Below, piece after piece: positions 52,131 to 61,153 of a stretch of 64,000 bases of DNA. Positions within the stretch are counted from its first letter, which is position 1. The number at the start of each line of letters is the position of its first letter. Below the pieces are notes generated by a model. That model was given only the letters and a program-made list of their open reading frames with translations, was not told where the DNA came from and ran no database searches. This DNA is from JAFGRU01 sp016934985 (lineage in GTDB: Bacteria; Desulfobacterota; Desulfuromonadia; Desulfuromonadales; JAAYDE01). A program made the position numbers and the translations under genes. Where the stretch lies: assembly GCA_963665045.2 (NCBI GenBank), contig CAXXJQ010000006.1, positions 754,910-818,909 on the forward strand. The letters are read 5' to 3'.

Positions 52131-53630
52131 TTAACTGAAAGCTTCTTTAAAAAAGCGGGTCAGAATAAGGAAGATACTCATACCGGTAAAGATAACACAA
52201 CTGCCCCAGCCGAACCAAGTCGCGAAAGCTGAGGGAAAGAAAATCTTGTTGTTTTTGGGTATGATGGTGAAACAGTAATAGAGGTTCAGAAAATAGATTA
52301 CCGGGGCCATCAGAAATGCCAGCCCCGAGGCAAAAAGGACAATGCCTGTCGGTTTTGGAACCCCAAAAATGATGATAACCGATGTGACCAATGAAAAAGC
52401 CATGGTTAACCGATAGATATTATATTCAGAGTAGAGGGATTTCCTTTTTTCGGGGGTCAGGTCTTCGAAAAGAACACCCTTTAATGCAGCGGTGCGGGGA
52501 AAAATGTTTCGACAGCAGGCTCCGACAACCCGAGGCCAGCCATCGAAGTAATTAAAGGCGGTAGAAAAAGCGGCGGCGAACATGCCAAGAAGAAGAACAA
52601 TCATCATCCAGGGGCCGACGGAAAAGATTTTGGCAATCCCCTGTTGAATTGCATTGCTGTCGGCCTTGCCACCGGGAAAAATCCAGATTGCGGCCAGAAA
52701 CAGGAAAATGCAGGCCATCAGAAAAGAAAGAATCTGACCAGTGCGATAATCATAGAGGGTGGTTTTCCACCACCGGCGGCAGTATTCCTGAGCGTGAGGG
52801 GGCAGGCGATTAATGTCAATGGCGAGATCCTCTTTGGGGGAGGAAAATGGGTCGAACTCTTTGGCAAAACCATGTTTTTCCAGAAAGGGGCGAATTCTTC
52901 CGACACCGGATTTTTTTGCCCGGGTCCATTCCGAGGCCTGCAGGGAGACATCCATGCCGGTGGGGAGAAGGCCAAGGAAGGCCCCGATAATAATCCAGGA
53001 TCCTTCCGGAGTATGAATCATAAAAAGGTGGGAAAAGGCCGAGGCCGGAGCTGGTTCCACCCAATAAACCATGAAAATGGTAATGATCAGAACGATTGCA
53101 CATATTCTGCAGGTCCCTTCCACGGCCTGGTAATTTCCTTTAAGGATAATCCAGACCGAAATAGGGGCCAGAATCTGGGCATAAATGGGCATGGGAATGG
53201 GCAGACCGAAATAGACGGAAAAAATGTAATAGGCGACCGCCGCTGCGGCGATGAGACGGCCAGCCTGGCCAATGGCGCATTGCAGCAGCGTGGTGACCAG
53301 CATGTACCAAAGGGGCCATTTTTTCCAGGCGGTGGCATAGGCCTCCATAATGCTTTTACCGGTTGCCGAAGTGAAACGAAAGGCCATTTCAAAGCCGTAG
53401 TATTTAAAAATGTAGGCGACCGGGATAACCCAAAGAAGATCATAACCAAAACGCCCACCGGCAGTGGGGGCGCTGATGATATGACTGGTGCCGATGCCGG
53501 TCATCATCAGAATGATTCCGGGGCCAAAGTTTTGGAGCATTCCCCCCAAGGACATTTTGGGTAGAGGAAGCCTGTTTAGCTCTTCCAGGGGGTCGGGGGT
53601 ATGATCATCCTTTTTTTCTTCTTCAGTCAT
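52131..53630 (-). CDS. Nramp-like transporter with altered metal-binding motif
   Basis: A 499-residue membrane protein with about 11 helices in an Nramp/LeuT-like order. The N-terminal GPGIILMMTGIGTSHI aligns with the Nramp helix 1 start, but the metal-ligand DPGN is replaced by GTSH (47-50). In helix 6, LLPTGMDVSLQASEW replaces the MPH motif. A soluble insert of about 60 residues (KKSGVGRIRPFLEKHG onward) sits between helices. The protein is thus a distant relative, and metal transport should not be assumed; Mg2+ or an organic substrate are possibilities. The ATG at 53630 is chosen although the ribosome-binding site is weak; a TTG at 53696 is the upstream alternative. It is single-gene. Confidence 0.75.
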   Translation of the reverse strand: MTEEEKKDDHTPDPLEELNRLPLPKMSLGGMLQNFGPGIILMMTGIGTSHIISAPTAGGRFGYDLLWVIPVAYIFKYYGFEMAFRFTSATGKSIMEAYATAWKKWPLWYMLVTTLLQCAIGQAGRLIAAAAVAYYIFSVYFGLPIPMPIYAQILAPISVWIILKGNYQAVEGTCRICAIVLIITIFMVYWVEPAPASAFSHLFMIHTPEGSWIIIGAFLGLLPTGMDVSLQASEWTRAKKSGVGRIRPFLEKHGFAKEFDPFSSPKEDLAIDINRLPPHAQEYCRRWWKTTLYDYRTGQILSFLMACIFLFLAAIWIFPGGKADSNAIQQGIAKIFSVGPWMMIVLLLGMFAAAFSTAFNYFDGWPRVVGACCRNIFPRTAALKGVLFEDLTPEKRKSLYSEYNIYRLTMAFSLVTSVIIIFGVPKPTGIVLFASGLAFLMAPVIYFLNLYYCFTIIPKNNKIFFPSAFATWFGWGSCVIFTGMSIFLILTRFFKEAFS

Positions 53631-53768
53631 AAATAATATTTTTCTTTCGCCAAGTTGCGGCAGGCAGGATGCGTGAATAAACGTTTTTTTGGTCAAGGTG
53701 ACTGTCCGATTAAGATCGGAATCAGGAGACCGATGGCGATTTACCTTTTATTTAGAAAGGTGCTTTTC

Positions 53769-53774
53769 TATAAT
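53769..53774 (+). promoter_or_regulatory. Consensus -10 element before the JAMM-helicase gene
   Basis: TATAAT lies 26 bases before the GTG start and about 17 bases before the AGGAG site. No good -35 is present at 16-18 bases upstream, so strength is uncertain. Confidence 0.45.
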
Positions 53775-53799
53775 ACCAATTTTTTCAGGAGTTTGGCTT

Positions 53800-56373
53800 G
53801 TGAAAACTGCTTTTTCAGAATCAGCCCGTACTCAGCTTCGAAATGAGATTCTGGCAACGGGAGGGAATGAGGTTTTCTTCCTTGGGCGCACCGGCGACCA
53901 GTTGCAGGTGACCGAGGTTGATGCTCTGGCACGAGGCTCCAGGGACGCGGTACCGGCCATTCTTTCCACCTGTGATTACGGCAATGTGGTTATCCACAAC
54001 CACCCTTCCGGAGATCTGCGTCCGTCCGAGGCGGATATGGAAATAGCCGGGCATCTCGGCTCTCTCGGGGTAGGGTTCTATATTGTGGATAACCTTGTGG
54101 AAAATGTGTATAAAGTCGTGGATGCATTTGCACGTCGCTCCCTGCATGCTTTGGCGCCGGAGAATATTGCCGCCATTCTTGATAAAGAAGGCACGGTTGC
54201 CAGAGTGTTGCCGGGTTTTGAAGAGCGTCCCGAGCAATTGCGCATGGCTTTTCTGGTCGCCGAGGCTTTCAACCACAGCCGTCTGGCGTTGGTCGAAGCC
54301 GGCACCGGCACAGGAAAAAGTCTCGCTTATCTGGTGCCTGCCATTCTCTGGAACGAGGCCAACCGGGAGCGGGTGGTGGTTTCGACCAATACCATCAACC
54401 TCCAGGAGCAGTTGATCCGCAAGGATATCCCCTTTTTGCGGAGGGCTCTCGACAGGGGTATCAAAGCGGTTCTCGTCAAAGGCCGGAATCAATACCTTTG
54501 TCTGCGCAGGGCCGAACTGGCGAGGCGCGAACCCGGCCTGTTCGATGAGAAAAAGGATAGTGAGCTGGATGCCATCTGGGCCTGGGCTCAGGAAACCGCT
54601 GACGGCTCTCTCGGGGAACTGTCGTTTATTCCCAGCGCCCCGTTGTGGGAAGAGGTCTGCTGCGAATATGACCAGTGTCTGCGGGTGCGATGTCCCCATT
54701 TTAAAAAATGTTTTTTCCATAAAGCCAGGCGCGAAGCGGCTCAAGCCGATATTCTGGTGGCCAATCACGCCCTTCTCATGACCGACCTGGCCATTCGCAC
54801 CCATACCGGGAACTTCTCTTCCTCCGCCATTCTTCCGCCTTTCACGCGCCTTGTTCTTGATGAGGCCCACCACCTGGAAGATGTGGCTACCAGTTTTTTC
54901 TCCACCCAGGTTACCCGCTTCGCTTTTGCCCGGTTGCTTAATCGCCTGCGGCATCCCCGCAAAAGGGACAAGGGACTTCTTCCCCGCCTTTTGGTAAAAC
55001 TCGGCAATCTGATTCCGGCGGCTGAAAATGAACTTTACAGTCGTCTTTACGAACGCATTCAAGAGCTGCTGCACAATCGTGAAGGACTTTTGTTGCGTGC
55101 TGTCGAGGATCTTGAAAACATTGCTCAGGCTGCTACGGATTTTTCCGAGAGGACCCTGACGGATGGTGATGAATACAAGCAGCGGATTACGGACGGGTTT
55201 CGTGATTCGTCGGCCTGGGAAACCATCGCCGAAAAAGTCCGCCTCCTTGCTCAGGAAACCACGGATTACGGTAAAACCCTGAAAACCCTTTTGGATGAGT
55301 GTGGCGGGTTGGAAGAGGGTGATTACGAGGATCTCAGTTCTTTCTGGGTTGACCTTTCGGCGGTGGTTGGCCGCATCGAAAGGCTGAAGGCAGAAATGAA
55401 AGCCTTTCTGGCCAGGGATGAAAAAACCTGCGCGTGGATTGATGTGGGACTTGGCCGTATCGGGCGTGGCCAGGGCATCATTTGTCGCCTTTGCACCGCT
55501 CCTTTGGGGGTTTCTGAGGTCCTCAAAGAAGCCTTTTTTGACCGTCTTGATACCGTGGTTCTGACCAGTGCGACCCTGGCCATTGGCCGTTCCTTCGACT
55601 ACCTCAAGGAGAGGCTCGGACTTTCACTAACGGAAAATGGCCGCTTGTTGGAGCTTCAACTGTTTTCTCCCTTTGATTTCCAGCATCAGGCCCTGGTTGC
55701 CGTTCCCCAGGACATTCCCGAGCCTCGCAACCCCGCTTATTCCGGGGCTTTGGGCCGTGTCTGCGAGCGGGCGGTGCTGGCTTCGGATGGGCGCTCTTTT
55801 GTCCTCTTTACCGCCTATTCTCTTTTGAAGAAGATCCATGCCGAAATCGCGCCGGTTCTTTCCGTCCGTGGCTATCGCTGTCTGCGCCAGGGAGAAAGCA
55901 GTCGCCACCATCTGCTGCAGATGTTTGTCGAGGATCCGACCAGCGTTCTTTTCGCCACCGACTCCTTCTGGGAGGGGGTGGATGTACCCGGGCGCTCCCT
56001 CGAACAGATTATCATCACCCGCCTTCCCTTTCGGGTTCCGAGCGATCCGGTTATCGAGGCGCGTACCGAGGCGATTGAAAAAGCCGGGGGGGACTCGTTT
56101 ATGAGTTATACTATTCCCCAGGCCGTTATCCGCTTCAAGCAGGGCTTCGGGCGCCTGATCCGCAGTCGTACTGACCGGGGAGTGGTGCTGATTCTGGACA
56201 GCCGGGTCGTCAACAAAGGTTACGGAAAAATATTCCTTCAGTCCCTTCCCAATCCACGTCTGGTGACCGGTTCCGTTGAAACGGTTTTCTCTGAAATCGA
56301 AAACTTTTTTGCCACCAGCGTATCTGGAAACGATAACGGCACCACCACCACCCCTGAATCGCTGCAAGCCTGA
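53800..56373 (+). CDS. RadC-like JAMM domain fused to DinG-family Fe-S helicase
   Basis: The 857-residue protein combines two modules. Residues 10-112 form a RadC-type JAB/MPN domain with the complete metal motif HNHPSGDLRPSEAD (His66, His68, Ser76, Asp79). Residues about 140-845 form a superfamily-2 DinG/XPD helicase. It has the Q-motif-like RPEQ, Walker A AGTGTGKS (167-174), four Fe-S cysteines (Cys234, 293, 298, 304, with the last three spaced as in E. coli DinG), the DEAH box (354-357), SATLAIG and the motif VI QGFGRLIRS. DinG helicases unwind 5' to 3' DNA and R-loops; RadC-type domains are putative metallopeptidases. The GTG at 53800 has AGGAG 8 bases upstream. It is probably cytoplasmic and linked to DNA repair; the JAMM substrate is unknown. 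Confidence 0.9.
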   Translation: MKTAFSESARTQLRNEILATGGNEVFFLGRTGDQLQVTEVDALARGSRDAVPAILSTCDYGNVVIHNHPSGDLRPSEADMEIAGHLGSLGVGFYIVDNLVENVYKVVDAFARRSLHALAPENIAAILDKEGTVARVLPGFEERPEQLRMAFLVAEAFNHSRLALVEAGTGTGKSLAYLVPAILWNEANRERVVVSTNTINLQEQLIRKDIPFLRRALDRGIKAVLVKGRNQYLCLRRAELARREPGLFDEKKDSELDAIWAWAQETADGSLGELSFIPSAPLWEEVCCEYDQCLRVRCPHFKKCFFHKARREAAQADILVANHALLMTDLAIRTHTGNFSSSAILPPFTRLVLDEAHHLEDVATSFFSTQVTRFAFARLLNRLRHPRKRDKGLLPRLLVKLGNLIPAAENELYSRLYERIQELLHNREGLLLRAVEDLENIAQAATDFSERTLTDGDEYKQRITDGFRDSSAWETIAEKVRLLAQETTDYGKTLKTLLDECGGLEEGDYEDLSSFWVDLSAVVGRIERLKAEMKAFLARDEKTCAWIDVGLGRIGRGQGIICRLCTAPLGVSEVLKEAFFDRLDTVVLTSATLAIGRSFDYLKERLGLSLTENGRLLELQLFSPFDFQHQALVAVPQDIPEPRNPAYSGALGRVCERAVLASDGRSFVLFTAYSLLKKIHAEIAPVLSVRGYRCLRQGESSRHHLLQMFVEDPTSVLFATDSFWEGVDVPGRSLEQIIITRLPFRVPSDPVIEARTEAIEKAGGDSFMSYTIPQAVIRFKQGFGRLIRSRTDRGVVLILDSRVVNKGYGKIFLQSLPNPRLVTGSVETVFSEIENFFATSVSGNDNGTTTTPESLQA

Positions 56374-56419
56374 TCTCCGGATTCCTTTTTTTACCTCAAT
56401 TTAAGAGAGACCATATTTT

Positions 56420-57304
56420 ATGGCTTATTTGTTGACCGTGTCTTTAATCTGGGCCTTTTCTTTTGGACTGATCAAAGGGAACCTGACCGGCCTTGACCCT
56501 AATTTTGTTTCTTTGTGCCGTATGGCCCTGGCGTTTCTGGTTTTTTTGCCTTTTTTGCGCTTTAAAAACCTGCCTCGCTCCCTGACTTTGAAGCTGATGC
56601 TGATCGGAATGGTCCAATACGGACTGATGTATTGCAGTTATATTTATTCTTTTCAGTTTCTGAAAGCCTACCAGGTTGCGCTTTTCACCATTTTCACCCC
56701 GCTTTACGTGACCCTGATCCACGATCTGTTTAAGCGCCGCTTGAACCGCTTTTTTCTTCTGACCGTAGCTCTGGCCATTGCCGGAACGGCAGTCATCGTT
56801 TACCGCCAGGTCAGTTGGACCGATTTCCAAGCAGGCTTTGCCCTGATGCAGATTTCTAATATCAGTTTTGCTTTCGGCCAGGTTTATTATCGCCACCTCC
56901 TTAAAAATCATAAAAATATTAAAGATGTCAGGATCTTTGCCCTGCTCTTTTTTGGCGCCATTCTTTTTACCGGCTTCTTTGCCGGGATAACGACGCAATG
57001 GGCTTCTCTTTATGTGACCCCCAGGCAGATGTGGACTCTTCTTTATCTGGGGATTCTGGCATCCGGCATCTGTTTCTTTCTCTGGAATTTTGGTGCCAGG
57101 AAGGTTGATGCGGGAGCCCTGGCTATTCTCAACAACCTGAAAATTCCTCTGGCCGTGGCCTGTTCAGCTATCTTCTTCCACGAAACGGTAAACCTTCCGC
57201 GTTTGCTTGTCGGGGGGGGAATCATTGTCGCAGCCTTGTGGCTCAATGAAAGGATGCTGAAAAAATGGCTCCAACCTGATACCCTCAAAGATGATGGATG
57301 GTGA
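56420..57304 (+). CDS. EamA-family (DMT superfamily) transporter, second copy
   Basis: A 294-residue, ten-helix membrane protein with two EamA repeats. The N-terminus SLIWAFSFGLIKGNLTGLDPNFVSLCRMALAF-like pattern and KAYQVALFTIFTPLYVTLI are typical of carboxylate/amino acid/amine exporters. It is not close to the copy at 9396. The gene follows the JAMM-helicase after 46 bases on the same strand and ends before a terminator. Confidence 0.85.
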   Translation: MAYLLTVSLIWAFSFGLIKGNLTGLDPNFVSLCRMALAFLVFLPFLRFKNLPRSLTLKLMLIGMVQYGLMYCSYIYSFQFLKAYQVALFTIFTPLYVTLIHDLFKRRLNRFFLLTVALAIAGTAVIVYRQVSWTDFQAGFALMQISNISFAFGQVYYRHLLKNHKNIKDVRIFALLFFGAILFTGFFAGITTQWASLYVTPRQMWTLLYLGILASGICFFLWNFGARKVDAGALAILNNLKIPLAVACSAIFFHETVNLPRLLVGGGIIVAALWLNERMLKKWLQPDTLKDDGW

Positions 57305-57430
57305 TGAAACCTGCCGGCCAAAGCATCTCAAACCTGGCGCCCGAAGCCGTTGGTCTGGTTTTTTAAAACACCACTTTGGAATAAGCCGTTAAAATTTTTT
57401 CTGTTTCAATTTATGGTTCATGCTTAAGTT

Positions 57431-57471
57431 AGCGGGACGGTCATCTTTGGGCGACCGCCCTCGCTTATTTT
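57431..57471 (+). terminator. Terminator after the second EamA gene
   Basis: AGCGGGACGGTC (57431-57442) pairs, with one bulge, with GACCGCCCTCGCTT (57453-57466), and TATTTTTT follows. It separates the EamA gene from the TPR gene. Confidence 0.7.
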
Positions 57472-57565
57472 TTAAAAATTTTGAATTTCTCCGATTTGCC
57501 TTTAAAATTCTTTGAGCGAACAAATAAAGGTTGTCCGTTCCTGTCCCTGGGAAATGGAGTCTTTT

Positions 57566-59674
57566 ATGGCTAGGTATCGAGTGGATAGCTTGGGGCGTAT
57601 TTCACTCCTGTTATGGTTCGGGTTGTTTTTGGGACTCATTGCCTTTACAGCCAAGGCTGAGACTCGCCGCCCTGGTTCCGGGGATGTTTTTGGAGATGCT
57701 TCGATTTTGCTCGGGGAATTGCGGACCGAACCGGAAGGGACATTTCTCAAGTTTGCCAAAGTCGCTATGGCAAAAGGGGCGTGGGGGGATGCTCAGGTTT
57801 ATGCCCATCGGGTTCTGACCCTGAACCCTCAAAACATGGAGGCTCAAGCCATCAGCGCTTCGACGGCAGCTGTTTCCGGAGCCCTGGATGAAGCACGTCA
57901 GGCTTTGAAGGTCGTGAAGGATAACCGGGGTGACCCCCCTTATATTTCTTTGGTAGAAGCAATTTTGCTGGAGAAACAGGGAAAGCCGGAGAGAGCCAGG
58001 AACACCCTGACTCGGGCTTTGAAAGGAAACGAGGAACATCCAGTCTTTCGCTATCTTTCCGGAGAGTTGTTTCTTGCCGCCAAGGATATCGCAAACGCGG
58101 AAAAGGAGTTCAAGCGGATTTTGGACAGGGAGCCGGATTTTACTCCCGCCTTGGCTGGCATGGGCCAGGTTTCGCTGTTGCGAAAGGAATGGAGAACGGC
58201 GGCCCGTTTTTATTCTCGGGCTCTGCAGCATGATCCGGAAAATCGCCTTTATCATCAACACCTGGTGGATATTTACCGCCAGGACGGCGAAATGGCAAAG
58301 GGGAGGCAGGCTTTACAGCAGATGAATTTGCATTTTCCACGGGTGAAGGAGGCGTTGCTGGCAAAAGGACGGCAGTTGTTGGGCAGGGGAAATTTCCTCC
58401 AAACCGTTGCAGAGATGGATCGCTTTTTTACCATTTATCGAAAATCTCCGGGGGCTTGTTATCTCAGGGCCGCTGCGTTGACAAACCTGAGGCGCTATAA
58501 AGAGGCACGCCGGGATCTTGGCAACTTTCTTCTTGCTTCCTGGGGGCTGCCCCAAGCCCACCATGAAGCGGGGATATGCTTTTTGGCCATGGAGGATGTC
58601 GACGGAGCCGCGGAGCAGTTCAGAGAAGCCGTCGCCAAAGATCCGGCTTTAAGCGAGAGCTTTCTTTTTTTGCTGGTTGTTGAGCAAATGCGCGGAAATT
58701 TTGAAGAAGCATTGGAAGGTCTGGCGCTTGCCCGGGCCGCGGGTGTTTTTCCCCCGCTGGTTCAGTATCTCATGGCCCAGACCTATCTGGCTTTGGGGGA
58801 ATGGAGTAAATATGGAGAGAAAATGAGTCAGGCGGTGGGGCTGATCCCGGGTTTTTCCGGCGATGTCATTTTCCCGCCCCCACAAAATGAACTTTGGCGC
58901 AGTGTCGCCAGGGATCGCTCTTTAATGGTTTTATATTATCGGAATGGTTGGTATGGAAAAGCTTTAGAGGCCGGTGAGCGATTGACTGAGGATTGTCCGC
59001 AAGACATATTTGTCAGGTATTTTTCGGCGCGCTCTCAGGAGATGCAGAATCGGCCCATGGAGGCTAAAGAGTCCTTTTTTAAATTGGTTCGGATCTATCC
59101 AAGCCTTGCCGAAGGGTATTTAGGTCTGGGCCGTGTCTCCCTGCAAACAGGCGCTCTGGATGAAGCTGAAGCGGCCTTGGGGAAAGCACTGAGCCTTTAT
59201 CCCGACAATGCTTCAGGCCACATGTATCTTGGCGATCTGCAAGTCCGGCGGGGGGAAATTCAAGCGGCCATTGCGAGTTATAGGCGGGCCATCAGTCTTG
59301 TACCCCTGACCGCCGAAGCCTATCCTCGTCTTTCCCGGCTTTTGGCCGAAAGCTCCGAAACTCTGCTGGAAGCTGCCGACTTGGCCCGTAAAGGCCTTAC
59401 ACAAATGCCTTCGGGTCCTCTTGCTTTAGATGCTGCCGGCTGGATCATGCTTCTTGAGGGGGACACGGATGGAGGTTTAGAGAAAATTGCTGCCGCACAA
59501 GTCGGCCGCCCGGATGATCCGATTATTCTCTACCACAAGGGTTACGCCCTTTTTCTGCAAGGCTCGTTGGCGGATGCCCGGCGGTCCCTTGAGCAGGCTT
59601 TTGCACTTTCCGATAATTTTCCTGGGGCAGATAGGGCAAGGGAAATTTTGGTGAAAATCCCCCCTCAGGATTGA
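57566..59674 (+). CDS. Exported TPR-repeat protein
   Basis: The 702-residue protein starts with a signal peptide (residues 10-32, LLLWFGLFLGLIAFTAKA, cut before ET). The rest is TPR repeats, at least a dozen units, for example YISLVEAILLEKQGKPERARNTL, DYE-like and ALDAAGWIMLLEGDTDGGLEKI. It should be a periplasmic or outer-membrane-associated scaffold; the partner is unknown. It recalls TPR proteins of exopolysaccharide/PEP-CTERM loci, but no such locus is visible. The ATG at 57566 has GGAG 7 bases upstream; earlier methionines would precede the signal peptide. It converges on the amidohydrolase gene. Confidence 0.82.
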   Translation: MARYRVDSLGRISLLLWFGLFLGLIAFTAKAETRRPGSGDVFGDASILLGELRTEPEGTFLKFAKVAMAKGAWGDAQVYAHRVLTLNPQNMEAQAISASTAAVSGALDEARQALKVVKDNRGDPPYISLVEAILLEKQGKPERARNTLTRALKGNEEHPVFRYLSGELFLAAKDIANAEKEFKRILDREPDFTPALAGMGQVSLLRKEWRTAARFYSRALQHDPENRLYHQHLVDIYRQDGEMAKGRQALQQMNLHFPRVKEALLAKGRQLLGRGNFLQTVAEMDRFFTIYRKSPGACYLRAAALTNLRRYKEARRDLGNFLLASWGLPQAHHEAGICFLAMEDVDGAAEQFREAVAKDPALSESFLFLLVVEQMRGNFEEALEGLALARAAGVFPPLVQYLMAQTYLALGEWSKYGEKMSQAVGLIPGFSGDVIFPPPQNELWRSVARDRSLMVLYYRNGWYGKALEAGERLTEDCPQDIFVRYFSARSQEMQNRPMEAKESFFKLVRIYPSLAEGYLGLGRVSLQTGALDEAEAALGKALSLYPDNASGHMYLGDLQVRRGEIQAAIASYRRAISLVPLTAEAYPRLSRLLAESSETLLEAADLARKGLTQMPSGPLALDAAGWIMLLEGDTDGGLEKIAAAQVGRPDDPIILYHKGYALFLQGSLADARRSLEQAFALSDNFPGADRAREILVKIPPQD

Positions 59675-59684
59675 TAATACTTTG

Positions 59685-60476
59685 TTAGGATAATCCGAGA
59701 AGGGGACCGGCGTTGGTGAGAAGCGCATCCCTTTCCCTTGAGGAAAGTTGCAGTCTTTTTTGCAGGAGTTGGATTTCTTCCAGCGGTTCAAATAACGGAT
59801 AATCGCTTCCGAAAAGAATTTTCTCCCTGGGATGGTTTTGGAAAATATCGAAAAGGAGGTCGTCCGGAATAGCCCACAGGGAGCTCGAGGTGTCCAAGTA
59901 AAGATCTTTGCCCGCAAGATGCTCAACAACGTACTGCCAGTGGAGATAGCCTCCGAGGTGCGCGGCTATTACCCTGAGTTTTGGAAATTTTTTCAGTAAT
60001 GTCGAAAGCTTTTGCGGGCTGGAAGGGTTTTTGTCCGGGGGAAGACGGTCGCCGATGTGGATCATGAGGATAAAGCGCTCGCCGATATGCTCGAATATTG
60101 GTTCGAGTCTGGCATCATCGAGATGAAAGCCCTGGAAGTCGGGATGAAGCTTGATGCCCCGGATGCCAGCTCTTTCCAGGGTTAGAAGCTCATTTTCCCA
60201 GCTCTTGAAATCGGGATGAAGGGTTCCAAAGGGGATCAGCCCCGGGTATTCATTCTGGATTGAAAGTGCCCATTTATTTGCCGGAATGACCTGGTCAGCC
60301 TTGGTCGCGGCCGTATGAACGGCGGCATGGGTGATCGCCGCCCGCTTGAGACGGTTGAGGAGATCATGAATCAAGCCGCTTCCGATTGGGGCTATACGAT
60401 AGTGGTCTTCGAGTTGGTGAACTACCTTTTCGGCGACCTTCGGGTGAAAGACGTGGGTGTGAATGTCGATGAGCAT
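59685..60476 (-). CDS. Amidohydrolase-family metal-dependent hydrolase
   Basis: A 263-residue TIM-barrel hydrolase of the amidohydrolase_2 group. It has HxH in IDIHTHVF at the start, a metal-site lysine/histidine in GIKLHPDFQGF, a histidine in VIAAHLGGYLHW, and the final aspartate in FGSDYPLF. Relatives decarboxylate aromatic acids or hydrolyse small cyclic compounds; the substrate is unknown. The start at 60476 is chosen from homology; the frame extends to 60569. It is on the opposite strand to its neighbours. Confidence 0.82.
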   Translation of the reverse strand: MLIDIHTHVFHPKVAEKVVHQLEDHYRIAPIGSGLIHDLLNRLKRAAITHAAVHTAATKADQVIPANKWALSIQNEYPGLIPFGTLHPDFKSWENELLTLERAGIRGIKLHPDFQGFHLDDARLEPIFEHIGERFILMIHIGDRLPPDKNPSSPQKLSTLLKKFPKLRVIAAHLGGYLHWQYVVEHLAGKDLYLDTSSSLWAIPDDLLFDIFQNHPREKILFGSDYPLFEPLEEIQLLQKRLQLSSRERDALLTNAGPLLGLS

Positions 60477-60637
60477 ATCTGGACTTGGTTTTTCGGATAG
60501 AAAAAGTTTTCCCTTAATGGCAGGCCTTGAAGCCAAGCTTAAAAATAGTCTTCTGCCCGGCAATGTCAAGAAAAATTCTATGGTTTATTTGATTCTCTTC
60601 ATCAAGTAATTGTCAGGTCCATTTTTATCTGCTAACT

Positions 60638-60666
60638 TTGGCAGAAAATTTTGTTGTTACTATGCT
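60638..60666 (+). promoter_or_regulatory. Sigma-70-type promoter candidate for the PA2779-PA2778 unit
   Basis: TTGGCA (60638-60643) and TATGCT (60661-60666) are separated by 17 bases and lie 88 bases before the ATG of the next gene. The rest of the gap shows no stronger match. Confidence 0.5.
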
Positions 60667-60753
60667 AAGGTTTCGACAGGTGGCTTTCCGGCCATGGAGG
60701 ACACCTGCATATGTCGGAAATTGTTTGTTCATAAAAAACAGTAGGAGGTTCAC

Positions 60754-61146
60754 ATGTCAAAAAAAATTTTTAAAAGCGTCACCTGCCTTATGTTGGTCAT
60801 GAGCCTTGCCTCTTTGCATTTCCCTCACATAGTACGTGCGGAAATGATTGGTGTTCAGATGCTTTTGGATGCCCAGCAGCGGTCTGAGAAGATCGATAAA
60901 GCCAGGACCTTCCTGCAGCGGGAGGATGTTCGGGAGCAGATGGTTTTACTGGGTGCGGATCCCGACGAAGCTCAACTCCGGGTAGAAGCTTTGAGTGACA
61001 GGGAGTTGAGCCTTCTTGCCCAGCAGATCGATGATCTTCCCGCCGCCGCCGGTGCCGAAGCTCTTTTGGCCATTGTCGGCATTGTTTTCGTGGTCCTGTT
61101 GGTTCTTGAGCTGGTTGGCGTAACCAATGTTTTTTCCCGTTTTTAA
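60754..61146 (+). CDS. PA2779-family protein
   Basis: A 130-residue small membrane protein. It has a signal-like N-terminus (residues 8-29), a charged middle with the signature LLDAQQRSEKIDKARTFL, VREQMVLLGADPDEAQLRVEALSDREL and a C-terminal membrane helix (about 100-125, LLAIVGIVFVVLLVLELVGV). This pattern is the PA2779 family, always found beside the PA2778-type peptidase. AGGAGG lies 8 bases before the ATG. Function is unknown. Confidence 0.85.
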   Translation: MSKKIFKSVTCLMLVMSLASLHFPHIVRAEMIGVQMLLDAQQRSEKIDKARTFLQREDVREQMVLLGADPDEAQLRVEALSDRELSLLAQQIDDLPAAAGAEALLAIVGIVFVVLLVLELVGVTNVFSRF

Positions 61147-61153
61147 GCTTTAA

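Noticed and set aside
52644..53564. 306-codon open frame on the plus strand
   Set aside because: It is antisense to the Nramp-like gene and is low-complexity, without any recognisable domain.
53821..55074. 417-codon open frame on the minus strand
   Set aside because: It is antisense to the JAMM-helicase gene, whose motifs are certain; the frame is a by-product of GC-rich codons.
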